From: Xanthobacteraceae bacterium
Lineage (GTDB): Bacteria > Pseudomonadota > Alphaproteobacteria > Rhizobiales > Xanthobacteraceae
Direction of reading: 5' to 3'
DNA length: 64,000 nucleotides
Assembly (NCBI GenBank): GCA_028290465.1
Contig: JAQGJU010000133.1
Coordinates: 62,001-126,000 of the forward strand
The notes under the pieces are model-generated. The model searched no databases and was not told where the DNA came from. It saw nothing but the letters and a program-made list of their open reading frames with translations. The number at the start of each line of letters is the position of its first letter. The stretch's first letter is position 1. A program made the translations under genes and the position numbers. Below are positions 54,262 to 62,610 of this stretch, one piece after another.

Positions 54262-54292
54262 ACATCCGCGGATCGCATCGATCCGCGGATGT
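54262..54292 (-). terminator. strong hairpin downstream of the TctC-type gene
   Basis: ACATCCGCGGATCG and its exact reverse complement are separated by a 3-base loop CAT. On the minus strand the stem is followed by TTTAATT. It stands after the binding-protein stop and before the RraA start, so it is a likely rho-independent end or attenuating stem between the two genes. Confidence 0.65.
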
Positions 54293-54319
54293 GGCTTCAA
54301 CGACTCTGCGGAGTGACGG

Positions 54320-55336
54320 CTAATCCACCGACAGGTTGGCGCCGCGCACCACCTTTTCCCACTTCTCGGTTTCCGACACGATCACCTTGCCGAAATCCTC
54401 GGGCGTGCCGCTCATCAGGATGCCGCCCATTTCCTTGAGCTTGGCCAGGATCGACGGATCCTTCATGGCCTCGTTGGTGGCCTTGTTCAGGATGTCGATG
54501 ACCTCGCGCGGCGTGCCTTTCGGCGCGGCGATGCCGAACCAGGCGCTGGCCTCATAGCCCTTCACGGTGTCGCCGAGCGGCGGCACGTCCGGGAAGGCTT
54601 CGCTGCGCACCTCGGTGGTGACGGCGAGCGGCCGCAGCGTGCCGGCCTTCAGGTGCTGCACCGAGGCCGGCAAATTATCGAACATCACCTGCACCTGACC
54701 GGCGAGCAGATCGGTCAGCGCCGGCGCCGAACCGCGATACGGAATGTGCGCCATCTTCACGCCGGTCATCGCCATGAACAATTCGCCGGACAGGTGGATC
54801 GACGTGCCGTTGCCGGAGGACGCCATGTTGACCTTGCCCGGATTGGCCTTGGCGTATTCGATGAACTCCGCGACCGTCTTGGCCGGCACCGACGGATGCA
54901 CTTCCATCACGTTCGGCACGCGGATGTAGCCGGCGATCGGCGCCACATCGCGCACGAAATTGAAGTTGAGCTTCTTGTACAGCGAGGCGTTGATGCCGTT
55001 CGCCGGATTGACCAGCAGAATGGTGTAGCCGTCCGGCGGTGAATTGATCACCATTTCGGTGCCGATATTGTTGCCGGCGCCGGGCTTATTCTCGATGATG
55101 AATTGCTGGCCGAGCTTGCGCGAATAATAGTCGCCGAAAATCCGCGCCAGAATGTCGGTGGCGCCGCCGGCCGGATAGCCGACCACGAAGCGGACTTGGC
55201 GGTTCGGATAGTCGGCAGCAAAGCTGGGTGACGTCAGGTTGGTCGACAACAGCGCCGCGCCGATCAGCCCGAACGCGCCAAGCTTCAAGGCGTGATGCCG
55301 CAAGGCGAAAATCCGGGCTTTCCGTCCACGAAACAT
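54320..55336 (-). CDS. tripartite tricarboxylate transporter substrate-binding protein (Bug/TctC)
   Basis: A 338-residue periplasmic binding protein. The signal peptide spans roughly 1-40 (GAFGLIGAALLSTNLTSPSFA). The mature part shows YPNRQVRFVVGYPAGGATDI, ENKPGAGNNIGTEMVINSPP and AHIPYRGSAPALTDLLAGQV, all typical Bug motifs. Bug proteins bind carboxylates or other small acids for TctAB or act as sensors. No TctA or TctB gene is nearby, so it is an orphan binding protein. GGGAGG lies six bases before ATG 55336. Confidence 0.93.
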   Translation of the reverse strand: MFRGRKARIFALRHHALKLGAFGLIGAALLSTNLTSPSFAADYPNRQVRFVVGYPAGGATDILARIFGDYYSRKLGQQFIIENKPGAGNNIGTEMVINSPPDGYTILLVNPANGINASLYKKLNFNFVRDVAPIAGYIRVPNVMEVHPSVPAKTVAEFIEYAKANPGKVNMASSGNGTSIHLSGELFMAMTGVKMAHIPYRGSAPALTDLLAGQVQVMFDNLPASVQHLKAGTLRPLAVTTEVRSEAFPDVPPLGDTVKGYEASAWFGIAAPKGTPREVIDILNKATNEAMKDPSILAKLKEMGGILMSGTPEDFGKVIVSETEKWEKVVRGANLSVD

Positions 55337-55835
55337 AGCGAACCTCCCTGTATGTAAGGCGAGTTTTCTTCCCGCTCTGGTGGAGAGGTTACGCGGGCAC
55401 GGGGGCGGAACACAAGGCCGGGTTTGCCGGGCCGGCGCACCGCAGACCATGGCGAAAGTTCAGCGAGGCCGGCCCAAATGCGATCTCAACTCCAGGAGTT
55501 CCAGCCGCTTGGAGGCGCATGAACGGCGCGCTTCCGAAGGCTCGTCCGGAAAAAAATGCATTTAATGATCGGATCAAACGCTGCCCGCCGCCGCGGCTGT
55601 TCATCAGCGGCCACGACGTTTCAGCGTCTAGAGCCAGTTGTGAAAATATCGCGGCATCGAGGGCGGTACAGAACCGTAAAACCAAGTAATATAGGCTAGT
55701 TTAACATTTGAAGCGCCGCTCACGAAATCGAAATTGGGTGACCGCGCATCTTTCATGAGGGGCAATTTGCATGAATGGCGATTGGCCGATCGCGCACGTT
55801 GACGACAAACCTACATAACGCGGTTTCAACAAGAG
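55337..55835. other. gene-free stretch of about 500 bases
   Basis: No supported gene, RNA or repeat was found between the divergent TctC-type and fusion-protein genes. It is AT-richer toward 55680-55835 and should contain both promoters. Confidence 0.5.
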
Positions 55836-58043
55836 ATGTCCAACTTCAATCATAGCTTGCCCACTGCCTCCCGATCATGGCTCGGCTTTTTTCGCATGAT
55901 CGGCCGCTCAAGACGCGCGTTCGTCACCGTGCTGGTCTGTTTGGCGGCCCTGCTCGTGGCATGGCAGCAAATTGAAGTCGATACCCTCCGCGCGGCCGTC
56001 ATGAGGATGTCTGTCGTGCCCACCGCCATCGCGTTCGCGATGTTGACGGCAGGAGCGCTGATTTCGAGCCTTCGACTGCGTTCCATCGCGGCCGATGTCG
56101 GCGCCGGGCTGACAGTCCGAGATGCGATTATAGCCATGAGTCTGGGCCAAGTGGCCGGCGCATTGTCGGTCCAATTTTTCGGCCAGATCGCCGCGAGATC
56201 CGCCTTTCTGGCGCCGCGCGGCTTTACGCTGCCGGCCAACGTCGCCATCGCGATCTATGAGCGATTTGTCGCCGTGACCGTCTGCGCGTCGCTCGCGATC
56301 GCGGGAGCCTGGGTTCTGTTCGGACACATCGTACTCGATCTCGATAGCGGCGGACGGCAATTCCTCCACATCGTTTTCGGCGTAACGGCAGCCGCCCTGT
56401 CCGGGGCGATTTTTGGCTGGGGCCGCCGCACGCTCCTGTTCCTAAAGCCCCTATGGAACCGCCGCATGCTCAAGGCGGTCAGCAGGATCGCGGTCCTGAC
56501 GCTCGCCATCCAGGCAACGACGGCCACCGCCTATGTGGTGATCGCCCACTCGCTGGCACCGGAGATCAATCTGTTCCAGCTTGTCGCGGCGTCGCTCGTT
56601 GTCATGTTCGCGGCCAGCCTCCCGATCAGCTTTGCCGGTTGGGGCATCCGGGAAATCAGCGCGATCTTTGCGCTCAATGCCATCGGTGTTCCGACGCCGG
56701 CCGCACTTCTCACCGCGGTGCTTGTCGGCATACTTGCGCTTCTGGCGACGGCAGTACTAGGCGCCGCTGCCGCCGCGACGCCCCAGCGGATCGGGCGCGA
56801 CGAACATGCTTTGACCTTGTCGGAAACGCCGCCCTTGGACTTTGCCGCCCTGCTCGCGTGGGTCATCCCGGTCGCAGCCGCGACAGCGATCTTCTTTCAA
56901 ATTCATATCCCGACCGGAAGAGGTCAACTCAATGTCAATCTGGCCGATCCCCTCGCCATTCTGGGCGGCGCCGTATTTGCCTGGACACTGGCGAGCGGTC
57001 GCTATCGTTATCCATGGCGGTTGTCTCATCTCGCCTGGCATGCCGGCCTTGCCACTGCTGTGATTCTGGCCGCCTTTGCGTACGGCTGGATCAGCTTCGG
57101 CTGGACCGAGTGGGCCTTCTTCAACAAGTTGGTCGGCTGGTTCATTCTGCTTTGCTATTTCGGCTGCGGTGCCCTCATCGTCGGAGCGGCGCAAACGCAA
57201 GGCTTGATGACGTTGCTGCGGACCTTTGTCGCGTCCGGCGCCGCCATCGTTCTCTTCGATCTCATCGGCGCCGGCGTAAAACTCATCGACCCGGATTATT
57301 TGTTGACGCAGGGGCACATTCAGATCGTCGGCTTCGCGCAAAACCGCAATGCCTTCTCATTCCAACTGTTGCTGCTCATGGCGGCGACAATTGTGGCATT
57401 CCGAGGCACGGCAATATTCGTGTTATTGACGATCATCGGACTTGGCATTTACTTCAGCGGATCACGTGCGGGATTTGGCGGATTGATCGTGATCGCCGGG
57501 ACGCTTGTTTGCTTTTTGAGAATGCCCCGAAGCGTCGTCGTAAAATCGATCATCGTTGCGGCCGGATCTATTTGCGCGGCGGCGGTGGCAGCAAAGATGA
57601 TTGCGATGTCGGTTAGTGGCGCGGATGCCTTCCAGCCATGGTCGTTCAACAACGATTATGACGCGAACGTACGATGGCAAAGTCTTTCGGACGGGCTCGC
57701 CATGTTCCTGCAATCTCCGCTCGTCGGCGCGGGCCTCGGCGCGTTCATGAACGCAAACGGCGGAACCCTTCAAATCCACTCGACGCCAATTTGGTTGCTA
57801 GCCGAGACGGGCCTGATCGGACTGATTATTTTCGCGACGCCGGCAATTCGATTGTTTGTCGCATCATGGCGCGAAGGCCGTGCGGACCCCATTGCCGCCA
57901 TGACGGTGAGCGTGCTGCTCGCCTTCGCGCTCATGTCGAGCGTCCATGAAATGATGTATCAGCGCGTGCTGTGGCTCTTGCTCGGCGCCGCTGCGGTGCG
58001 GACCGTCATCGCGGCGCCGCCGCCCGCTGCAGACGGTCATTGA
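55836..58043 (+). CDS. flippase-like (LPG_synthase_TM/UPF0104) and O-antigen-ligase-like fusion membrane protein
   Basis: A 735-residue integral membrane protein made of two unrelated halves. Residues about 27-312 look like the LPG_synthase_TM/UPF0104 flippase-like domain: many helices and the conserved ASLPISFAGWGIREISAIF at 260-278. A short polar linker (314-335) follows. Residues about 338-725 look like an O-antigen ligase/polymerase (Wzy_C) domain: FAQNRNAFSFQLLLL (500-514), YFSGSRAGFGGLIV (539-552), and SPLVGAGLGAF (627-637) followed by HSTPIWLLAETGLIGLI (648-664). It could couple movement and ligation or polymerisation of a lipid-linked glycan. No other polysaccharide genes are near. 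The 3' end overlaps sua5 by 38 bases. Confidence 0.8.
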   Translation: MSNFNHSLPTASRSWLGFFRMIGRSRRAFVTVLVCLAALLVAWQQIEVDTLRAAVMRMSVVPTAIAFAMLTAGALISSLRLRSIAADVGAGLTVRDAIIAMSLGQVAGALSVQFFGQIAARSAFLAPRGFTLPANVAIAIYERFVAVTVCASLAIAGAWVLFGHIVLDLDSGGRQFLHIVFGVTAAALSGAIFGWGRRTLLFLKPLWNRRMLKAVSRIAVLTLAIQATTATAYVVIAHSLAPEINLFQLVAASLVVMFAASLPISFAGWGIREISAIFALNAIGVPTPAALLTAVLVGILALLATAVLGAAAAATPQRIGRDEHALTLSETPPLDFAALLAWVIPVAAATAIFFQIHIPTGRGQLNVNLADPLAILGGAVFAWTLASGRYRYPWRLSHLAWHAGLATAVILAAFAYGWISFGWTEWAFFNKLVGWFILLCYFGCGALIVGAAQTQGLMTLLRTFVASGAAIVLFDLIGAGVKLIDPDYLLTQGHIQIVGFAQNRNAFSFQLLLLMAATIVAFRGTAIFVLLTIIGLGIYFSGSRAGFGGLIVIAGTLVCFLRMPRSVVVKSIIVAAGSICAAAVAAKMIAMSVSGADAFQPWSFNNDYDANVRWQSLSDGLAMFLQSPLVGAGLGAFMNANGGTLQIHSTPIWLLAETGLIGLIIFATPAIRLFVASWREGRADPIAAMTVSVLLAFALMSSVHEMMYQRVLWLLLGAAAVRTVIAAPPPAADGH

Positions 58044-58983
58044 TGGCCTCGCCGAGACCGGCGGACGGGATCGGCATGACGGCAATCGAAGTCGCGCCGA
58101 GAATGTCCATCGCCCGCAGGTGGGAGAACAGGTTGGCGGCCGCCTCCACCAGATCGCCGGACCGCGACAGGCTGAGCATCGCGGTCGCCCGCGCGGCGCC
58201 GGGCGGCAGAGTCGGCCCGAAAGCCAGCAGCGCCTCGCCGGGCTGCACGTCTTGCGCACCGAGCCGCAGGGTGGCCCGTGGCGCATAATGCGAGGGCAGC
58301 ATCCCGGGTGCCAGCGGATCATCGGAAGTCTCTGGCGCAACACCCAGATTTGTTCCGAGCAGATCTTCGATCGCCTCACGGGCCAGGCCACCGGGGCGCA
58401 GCAAGGTCGGCGCGCCCAGACAAGCCACGATGGTCGATTCGAGCCCGACCGCCGTCGAGCCGCCATCGACCACGAGGTCGATCAGCCCGGCCAAGTCAGC
58501 CACCACGTGGCTGGCATGGGTCGGCGAGACGTGGCCGGAACGGTTGGCCGACGGCGCCACCACTGGGCGGCCAAATGCCTTCAGGATCGCCAGCGCGACC
58601 GGATGGGCGGGGATTCGCACAGCGACACTGTCGAGGCCGGCGGTCGCCAGATCGGCGACCGGGCAGCCCAGCGCCTTGGGCAGCACCAGGGTCAGCGGGC
58701 CCGGCCAGAACGCCGCCGCCAGTCGGTCCGCGTTTTTATCGAACATCGCGAGCGCACGGGCGGCCTCAAGATCGGCCACATGGGCGATCAGCGGGTTGAA
58801 GGCGGGCCGGCCTTTGGCAGCGTAGAGCCGCGCCACCGCCGGCCCGTCGGTCGCATCGGCGCCGAGCCCGTAGACGGTTTCGGTCGGGAACGCCACCAGA
58901 CCACCTCTCGCGAGGCATGTTGCTGCCTCGGAAATGGCCGTGGAATCGGCATTTACCACGCGTGTGGCCGCTTCGGCGGTCAT
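58006..58983 (-). CDS. sua5: L-threonylcarbamoyladenylate synthase (Sua5/YrdC)
   Basis: A 325-residue enzyme making threonylcarbamoyl-AMP for the t6A37 modification of ANN-decoding tRNAs. The YrdC domain (about 20-210) shows LVAFPTETVYGLGADATDGP, KGRPAFNPLIAHV, and SANRSGHVSPTHASHVVADL with VDGGSTAVGLESTIV. A linker and a C-terminal Sua5 domain (about 230-320) follow, so it is the long Sua5 type rather than short TsaC. It overlaps the fusion-protein gene tail to tail and is divergent from tRNA-Pro. Confidence 0.95.
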   Translation of the reverse strand: MTAEAATRVVNADSTAISEAATCLARGGLVAFPTETVYGLGADATDGPAVARLYAAKGRPAFNPLIAHVADLEAARALAMFDKNADRLAAAFWPGPLTLVLPKALGCPVADLATAGLDSVAVRIPAHPVALAILKAFGRPVVAPSANRSGHVSPTHASHVVADLAGLIDLVVDGGSTAVGLESTIVACLGAPTLLRPGGLAREAIEDLLGTNLGVAPETSDDPLAPGMLPSHYAPRATLRLGAQDVQPGEALLAFGPTLPPGAARATAMLSLSRSGDLVEAAANLFSHLRAMDILGATSIAVMPIPSAGLGEAINDRLQRAAAPR

Positions 58984-59039
58984 CTTGTCTCCTGCGCTTG
59001 CGGCTTTGGAACGTGGCCGCTATATAACGCGCCTTCAGT

Positions 59040-59116
59040 CGGAGTGTAGCGCAGCCTGGTAGCGCACCTCGTTCGGGACGAGGGGGTCGCAGGTTCAAAT
59101 CCTGCCACTCCGACCA
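59040..59116 (+). tRNA. tRNA-Pro (anticodon CGG)
   Basis: A 77-base cloverleaf. Acceptor arms CGGAGTG (59040-59046) and CACTCCG (59106-59112), anticodon stem CCTCG/CGAGG with a seven-base loop whose anticodon CGG is at 59074-59076, T-arm around GGTTCAAATCC, discriminator A and encoded CCA (59114-59116). An integrase gene starts about 100 bases downstream, so the 3' half is the probable attachment site of the element. Confidence 0.95.
59092..59116 (+). other. candidate attL core (3' part of tRNA-Pro)
   Basis: Tyrosine integrases of this kind usually recombine at the T-arm and acceptor end of a tRNA gene and rebuild it on entry. The integrase lies directly downstream of this end. No second copy of the 3' end was found up to 64000, so the other attachment site should be outside the window. 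The limits are an estimate. Confidence 0.45.
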
Positions 59117-59188
59117 GTCTGCCCCTCCCGAGGGCATTTCATCGCATCTATCTGGCGTTGTGGCGCAATTTCGCGCGCCCCGGTACAC

Positions 59189-59209
59189 AAGACCGTCCAC
59201 AGCGGTCTT
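59189..59209. promoter_or_regulatory. inverted repeat in front of the integrase start
   Basis: AAGACCG and CGGTCTT are exact inverted copies around a 7-base spacer, ending four bases before ATG 59214, where a ribosome site would normally be. It could be a regulator or integrase operator or an mRNA hairpin limiting integrase translation. Confidence 0.45.
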
Positions 59210-59213
59210 AAAA

Positions 59214-60791
59214 ATGCCTACGCCCGTCAAGCAGCCAAATGGGTCTTACAAGGCGCGCAAGCGCATCCCGAACGACGTGCAAGCGTGCTATCGCGAGCGC
59301 TATGGCGCTGGACATGAGGCGAAGCTGTCGATTCCTGCGGGGACGAAGCCCGCTGAGGCTCAACGGTTGTTCGGGGTGTGGCTATCGGAGACGGAAGCGC
59401 GATTCGAAGCGATCCGTGCCGAACGTGACGGGCGCGGGTTGACCCTGAGCCCTCAGCAGGCCGCAGCGCTGGCAGGGGAATGGTACGGCTGGTTCACTGC
59501 GCGACGCGCGGACACGCCCCTAGAGGTCCTAGAACGCGTGCAAGACGACGTTTCATCCGCCTTGCGAAGCTCAGTCAACGAAGCGGTGGCCGCACGCTCC
59601 AACCCCGACGACATATGGCGTCACGACCCTGCGGCGCGCGAAGCCGTTCGCCCTATTCTCCACGACTTCGGTGAGGTGGCACAGTTTCTGGCCGCGAAAC
59701 GGGTTGTCCTGACACCCCCGTCTCGGGACGCCTTGCTCGATGAACTCTACCGTGACCTCGCGGCGGCCATTAAGCTGTTCGTGCGTCGTGCCGAAGGCGG
59801 TTCTTGGGAAGACACACACTCCGCGCGCTTCCCGAAGTTCGAGGCGCCCGATAGCGGCCTGACCCCATGGGCCATGTTCGAGCAATGGGTGACGGCCCGT
59901 GGGCCGGCGCAGAGCACCATGGAGAGCTGGCGGACCGTATTCCGGGCACTTCAAGCGTCCTTTGAAGGGCGAAGCGCGGCGTCAATCACGCCCGAAGAGG
60001 CGCAGGCGTGGATTACTGGGCGCGTGTCGGCAAGGCGTTCCGCGAAAACGGTCAAGGACACATGGATTTCCGCAACTCGATCCGTGTTCACGTCGGCGTT
60101 TGACGACAAGCTCCTGCCCTTCAACGCGTTCGCAGACGTAAAGATTAAGGTGCCGAAGCAGAAACGTCTGCGCGAGAAGACATTCAAGCTCGACGAAATC
60201 CGCTTGATCTTGCGTGCTGCATCGGCAATCGACGCTGAACGCCACCCCGACGACCCTGCGAAACGATGGCTGCCTTGGCTGTGCGGCTATACAGGCGCTC
60301 GTCCAGGCGAGATTGCGCAGCTTCGAAAACGCGATGTGCTGAACATCGAAGGCATCTTCGCGTTGGACCTAACGCCAGACGCCGGCACGATCAAGACCAG
60401 CGAAGCGCGCTTGGTTCCGATCCACGAACACCTGATCGAACAAGGCTTCCTTCAGTTCGTATCGGAGCGCCCGGACGGGCCGCTATTCTACCGTTCGGCA
60501 ACTGATCGACCACCGGTAACTCCCACCAAGCAACCGAAGAGCAAGGCCGCACAGCTTCGCCAGCGCATTGCCGCATGGGTCCGAGACATCGGCGTGGACG
60601 CGAAAGGCGTGTCGCCGAACCATGGATGGAGACATACGTTCAAGCAGATTGCTGAACGCCATGGCATCAGTGAGCGTATGCACGACCACATCACCGGTCA
60701 CAGTCCGGCGACGACCGGTCGAACTTACGGCGCGCCATCGCTTCAAGACGTGGCCGACGCCATGAAGAAGTTTCCGCGCTACTACGTGTAG
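59214..60791 (+). CDS. site-specific tyrosine recombinase / integrase
   Basis: A 525-residue integrase. The N-terminal part (QPNGSYKARKRIPNDVQACY) and the helical middle form DNA-binding domains of the DUF6538/phage-integrase type. The catalytic domain holds Arg in GYTGARPGEIAQLRKRD, the HxxR motif in NHGWRHTFKQIAE, a late His in DHITGHSPATTGRTYG and the nucleophile Tyr in that last motif. It is expected to insert the element into the tRNA-Pro gene. The start could be GTG 59160; ATG 59214 is preferred for its family-like N-terminus, though no ribosome site is visible. Codon use is less GC-rich than in the host genes. Confidence 0.92.
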   Translation: MPTPVKQPNGSYKARKRIPNDVQACYRERYGAGHEAKLSIPAGTKPAEAQRLFGVWLSETEARFEAIRAERDGRGLTLSPQQAAALAGEWYGWFTARRADTPLEVLERVQDDVSSALRSSVNEAVAARSNPDDIWRHDPAAREAVRPILHDFGEVAQFLAAKRVVLTPPSRDALLDELYRDLAAAIKLFVRRAEGGSWEDTHSARFPKFEAPDSGLTPWAMFEQWVTARGPAQSTMESWRTVFRALQASFEGRSAASITPEEAQAWITGRVSARRSAKTVKDTWISATRSVFTSAFDDKLLPFNAFADVKIKVPKQKRLREKTFKLDEIRLILRAASAIDAERHPDDPAKRWLPWLCGYTGARPGEIAQLRKRDVLNIEGIFALDLTPDAGTIKTSEARLVPIHEHLIEQGFLQFVSERPDGPLFYRSATDRPPVTPTKQPKSKAAQLRQRIAAWVRDIGVDAKGVSPNHGWRHTFKQIAERHGISERMHDHITGHSPATTGRTYGAPSLQDVADAMKKFPRYYV

Positions 60792-60874
60792 CGTCGTTGG
60801 GCCTCGTCGCGCTCAAGTCAATATTCATTGTGGCGCGCGCGTGTCGAACATCGGGCGCCATTCTGCACCGTTCA

Positions 60875-60928
60875 GATAGTCCGCAGAGCGCAGACAGTCC
60901 GCAGAGAGTGGATAGTCCGCAGAGCTTT
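60875..60928. repeat. three 18-base direct repeats (iteron-like)
   Basis: Units at 60875-60892, 60893-60910 and 60911-60928 share GAYAGTCCGCAGAG followed by four variable bases. They stand head to tail without gaps, about 140 bases upstream of the polymerase-like gene. The layout recalls iterons bound by replication proteins. They keep an open frame because 18 is a multiple of three, so a coding origin cannot be fully excluded. Confidence 0.8.
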
Positions 60929-61065
60929 GAAATTTATCAGATCGGCCCTATCGCCACGCAAACAATATGCCCTGAAACGGCGATTAGAACAAGAATTGCG
61001 CACCGATTTTGTTGTCGGCATACGCATCGATGCGCGGCCCCCTTGGTCGCAGGGAACGATGCAAA

Positions 61066-62391
61066 ATGCAGAACGAATTTCGCATAGCGGCGTTCGCCGA
61101 GTGTGCCGGTAAGTGCTCAAGCGATGAAGCCCGCGCTTTCTTCGCCAACATCTCAGAAGCGGTGAACCAACACGAAGCCAAGTCGCGTAAGAACATGCGC
61201 CGAGGGGCGATGGCCGAACGGTTCACGCGAACGGTTGAAGGGTTCATTGCCGAACTCCTGCTGGCGACACGTACAAGCAGTGCGTCGGCTTGGCTCTACC
61301 GGCCTCTTGCACGCACGAAGTTCAAGGTCGCCACCGTGACCCACGCCGACTTCATGGCGGCCATCGCCGCGCTTCGCAAGCTTGGGTTCATTGACCACAG
61401 CCCCGGTTATCAGCGCTTCGGACCGGGCTTCGAGGGCCAGACGGTGAACTACACAGGCTCGTCGACGCGTTGGCGCGCAAGCGACGCCATGCTGCGCGTA
61501 GCGGCGACTAATGGCATCACGCCGGAGAGCGTCGCAGATCACTTCAGATATGGATTACCCAAAGACCCGCTTGTCGTCCGGGCTACTGCCAGCAAGGGCG
61601 CCCACGGCAAGAACACGCAGGGAAGCCTCCTTGAGATCCTTTGGAGCGCTGAAGCCCTCAAGCTCCGCGCGGACGTTCAGCGCCTCAACGAGTTCCTAGA
61701 CGCCACCGAGATACGCGGTGGTGTCCATCGCGGCTACGTCAGAATCTTCAATAACGGCGACGCGCCTGGGTTCGCATGGAACAAGGGCGGCCGCCTGTAC
61801 AGCGTCGGTGGAGGTTACCAACAGATGAGCGAGCCTGAGCGCCTCAAGATCACCTTGAATGGGCAACAGGTCGTCGAAGTGGACGCGAGAGCAAGTTATC
61901 TGACGATCCTACACGGCCTGTGCGGCGTGCCCTTCGACACCGACAGCGATCCGTACAACGTGCCGGGGATACCGCGCGATGTCGTCAAGCATTGGCTTAC
62001 CGCGTCACTCGGCAGTGAACAGTTGATCCGCAAATGGCCGCCAGAATCCGTCCGGGACGCGTTGGAAAAGGGTATCAACCTTCGGGACTACAAACCTTCA
62101 GCCGTGAAAAACGTCATGGTGGCGAAACATCCGCTTCTGGCCGGCTGGGCCGACCTGAAGGTGACTTGGGCCGACCTGATGTACATCGAGAGCAAGGCCA
62201 TCATGGACACGATGTTGATGCTGATGGAAGGTGGCTGTGTTCCGACTTTAGCCATGCATGACGGTCTTTTGGTCCCTGAGCGCTTCCGGGACATCGCCGT
62301 AAGGATGTTGAAAAGCAACTATAGCGAACACTGTAGCGCAACACCGACCATCACCGTGGCGTACCCGCTTGGGCACGCTTTGGCCTCTTGA
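61066..62391 (+). CDS. hypothetical protein with polymerase-A-like motifs
   Basis: A 441-residue protein without a family I can name. The C-terminal half has features like family A DNA polymerases: GQQVVEVDARASYLTILHGL (266-285) resembles motif A with Asp273, DPYNVPGIPRDVVKHWLTAS (295-314) resembles the Arg/Lys helix of motif B, and TLAMHDGLLVPE (394-405) resembles motif C with His398-Asp399. The N-terminal half is helical with a possible winged-helix (DFMAAIAALRKLGFIDHSPG). It may be a replication protein of the element or a decayed polymerase. AGGGAA precedes ATG 61066. Iteron-like repeats lie upstream. Confidence 0.7.
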   Translation: MQNEFRIAAFAECAGKCSSDEARAFFANISEAVNQHEAKSRKNMRRGAMAERFTRTVEGFIAELLLATRTSSASAWLYRPLARTKFKVATVTHADFMAAIAALRKLGFIDHSPGYQRFGPGFEGQTVNYTGSSTRWRASDAMLRVAATNGITPESVADHFRYGLPKDPLVVRATASKGAHGKNTQGSLLEILWSAEALKLRADVQRLNEFLDATEIRGGVHRGYVRIFNNGDAPGFAWNKGGRLYSVGGGYQQMSEPERLKITLNGQQVVEVDARASYLTILHGLCGVPFDTDSDPYNVPGIPRDVVKHWLTASLGSEQLIRKWPPESVRDALEKGINLRDYKPSAVKNVMVAKHPLLAGWADLKVTWADLMYIESKAIMDTMLMLMEGGCVPTLAMHDGLLVPERFRDIAVRMLKSNYSEHCSATPTITVAYPLGHALAS

Positions 62392-62610
62392 GTATGGACA
62401 CTAGGATAGTCATTACGGTGTACCCTTCAGACCCGAGAGACGCACCATTAACAGGAACGGATTTCATCGACGTAGTGTTAGACGGACTGCCGGGTTGAGA
62501 CGCGCAGTCAGGGCACCGTGAAAGTGGCGCGAACTTCGCCGGATTCCGCAACAGTTTCGTATGCTTACGTCGTCGGAGGCCCACTTAAAGACTATAGGCG
62601 CCATTGCGCT

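Noticed and set aside
60875-60928. CRISPR array
   Set aside because: Only three units of 18 bases without spacers and no cas genes; direct tandem repeats instead.
60797-61087. Open frame of 96 codons across the 18-base repeats (DSPQxx repeated)
   Set aside because: No ribosome site and no family features; the frame stays open because the repeat length is a multiple of three. It also overlaps the start of the better-supported next gene.
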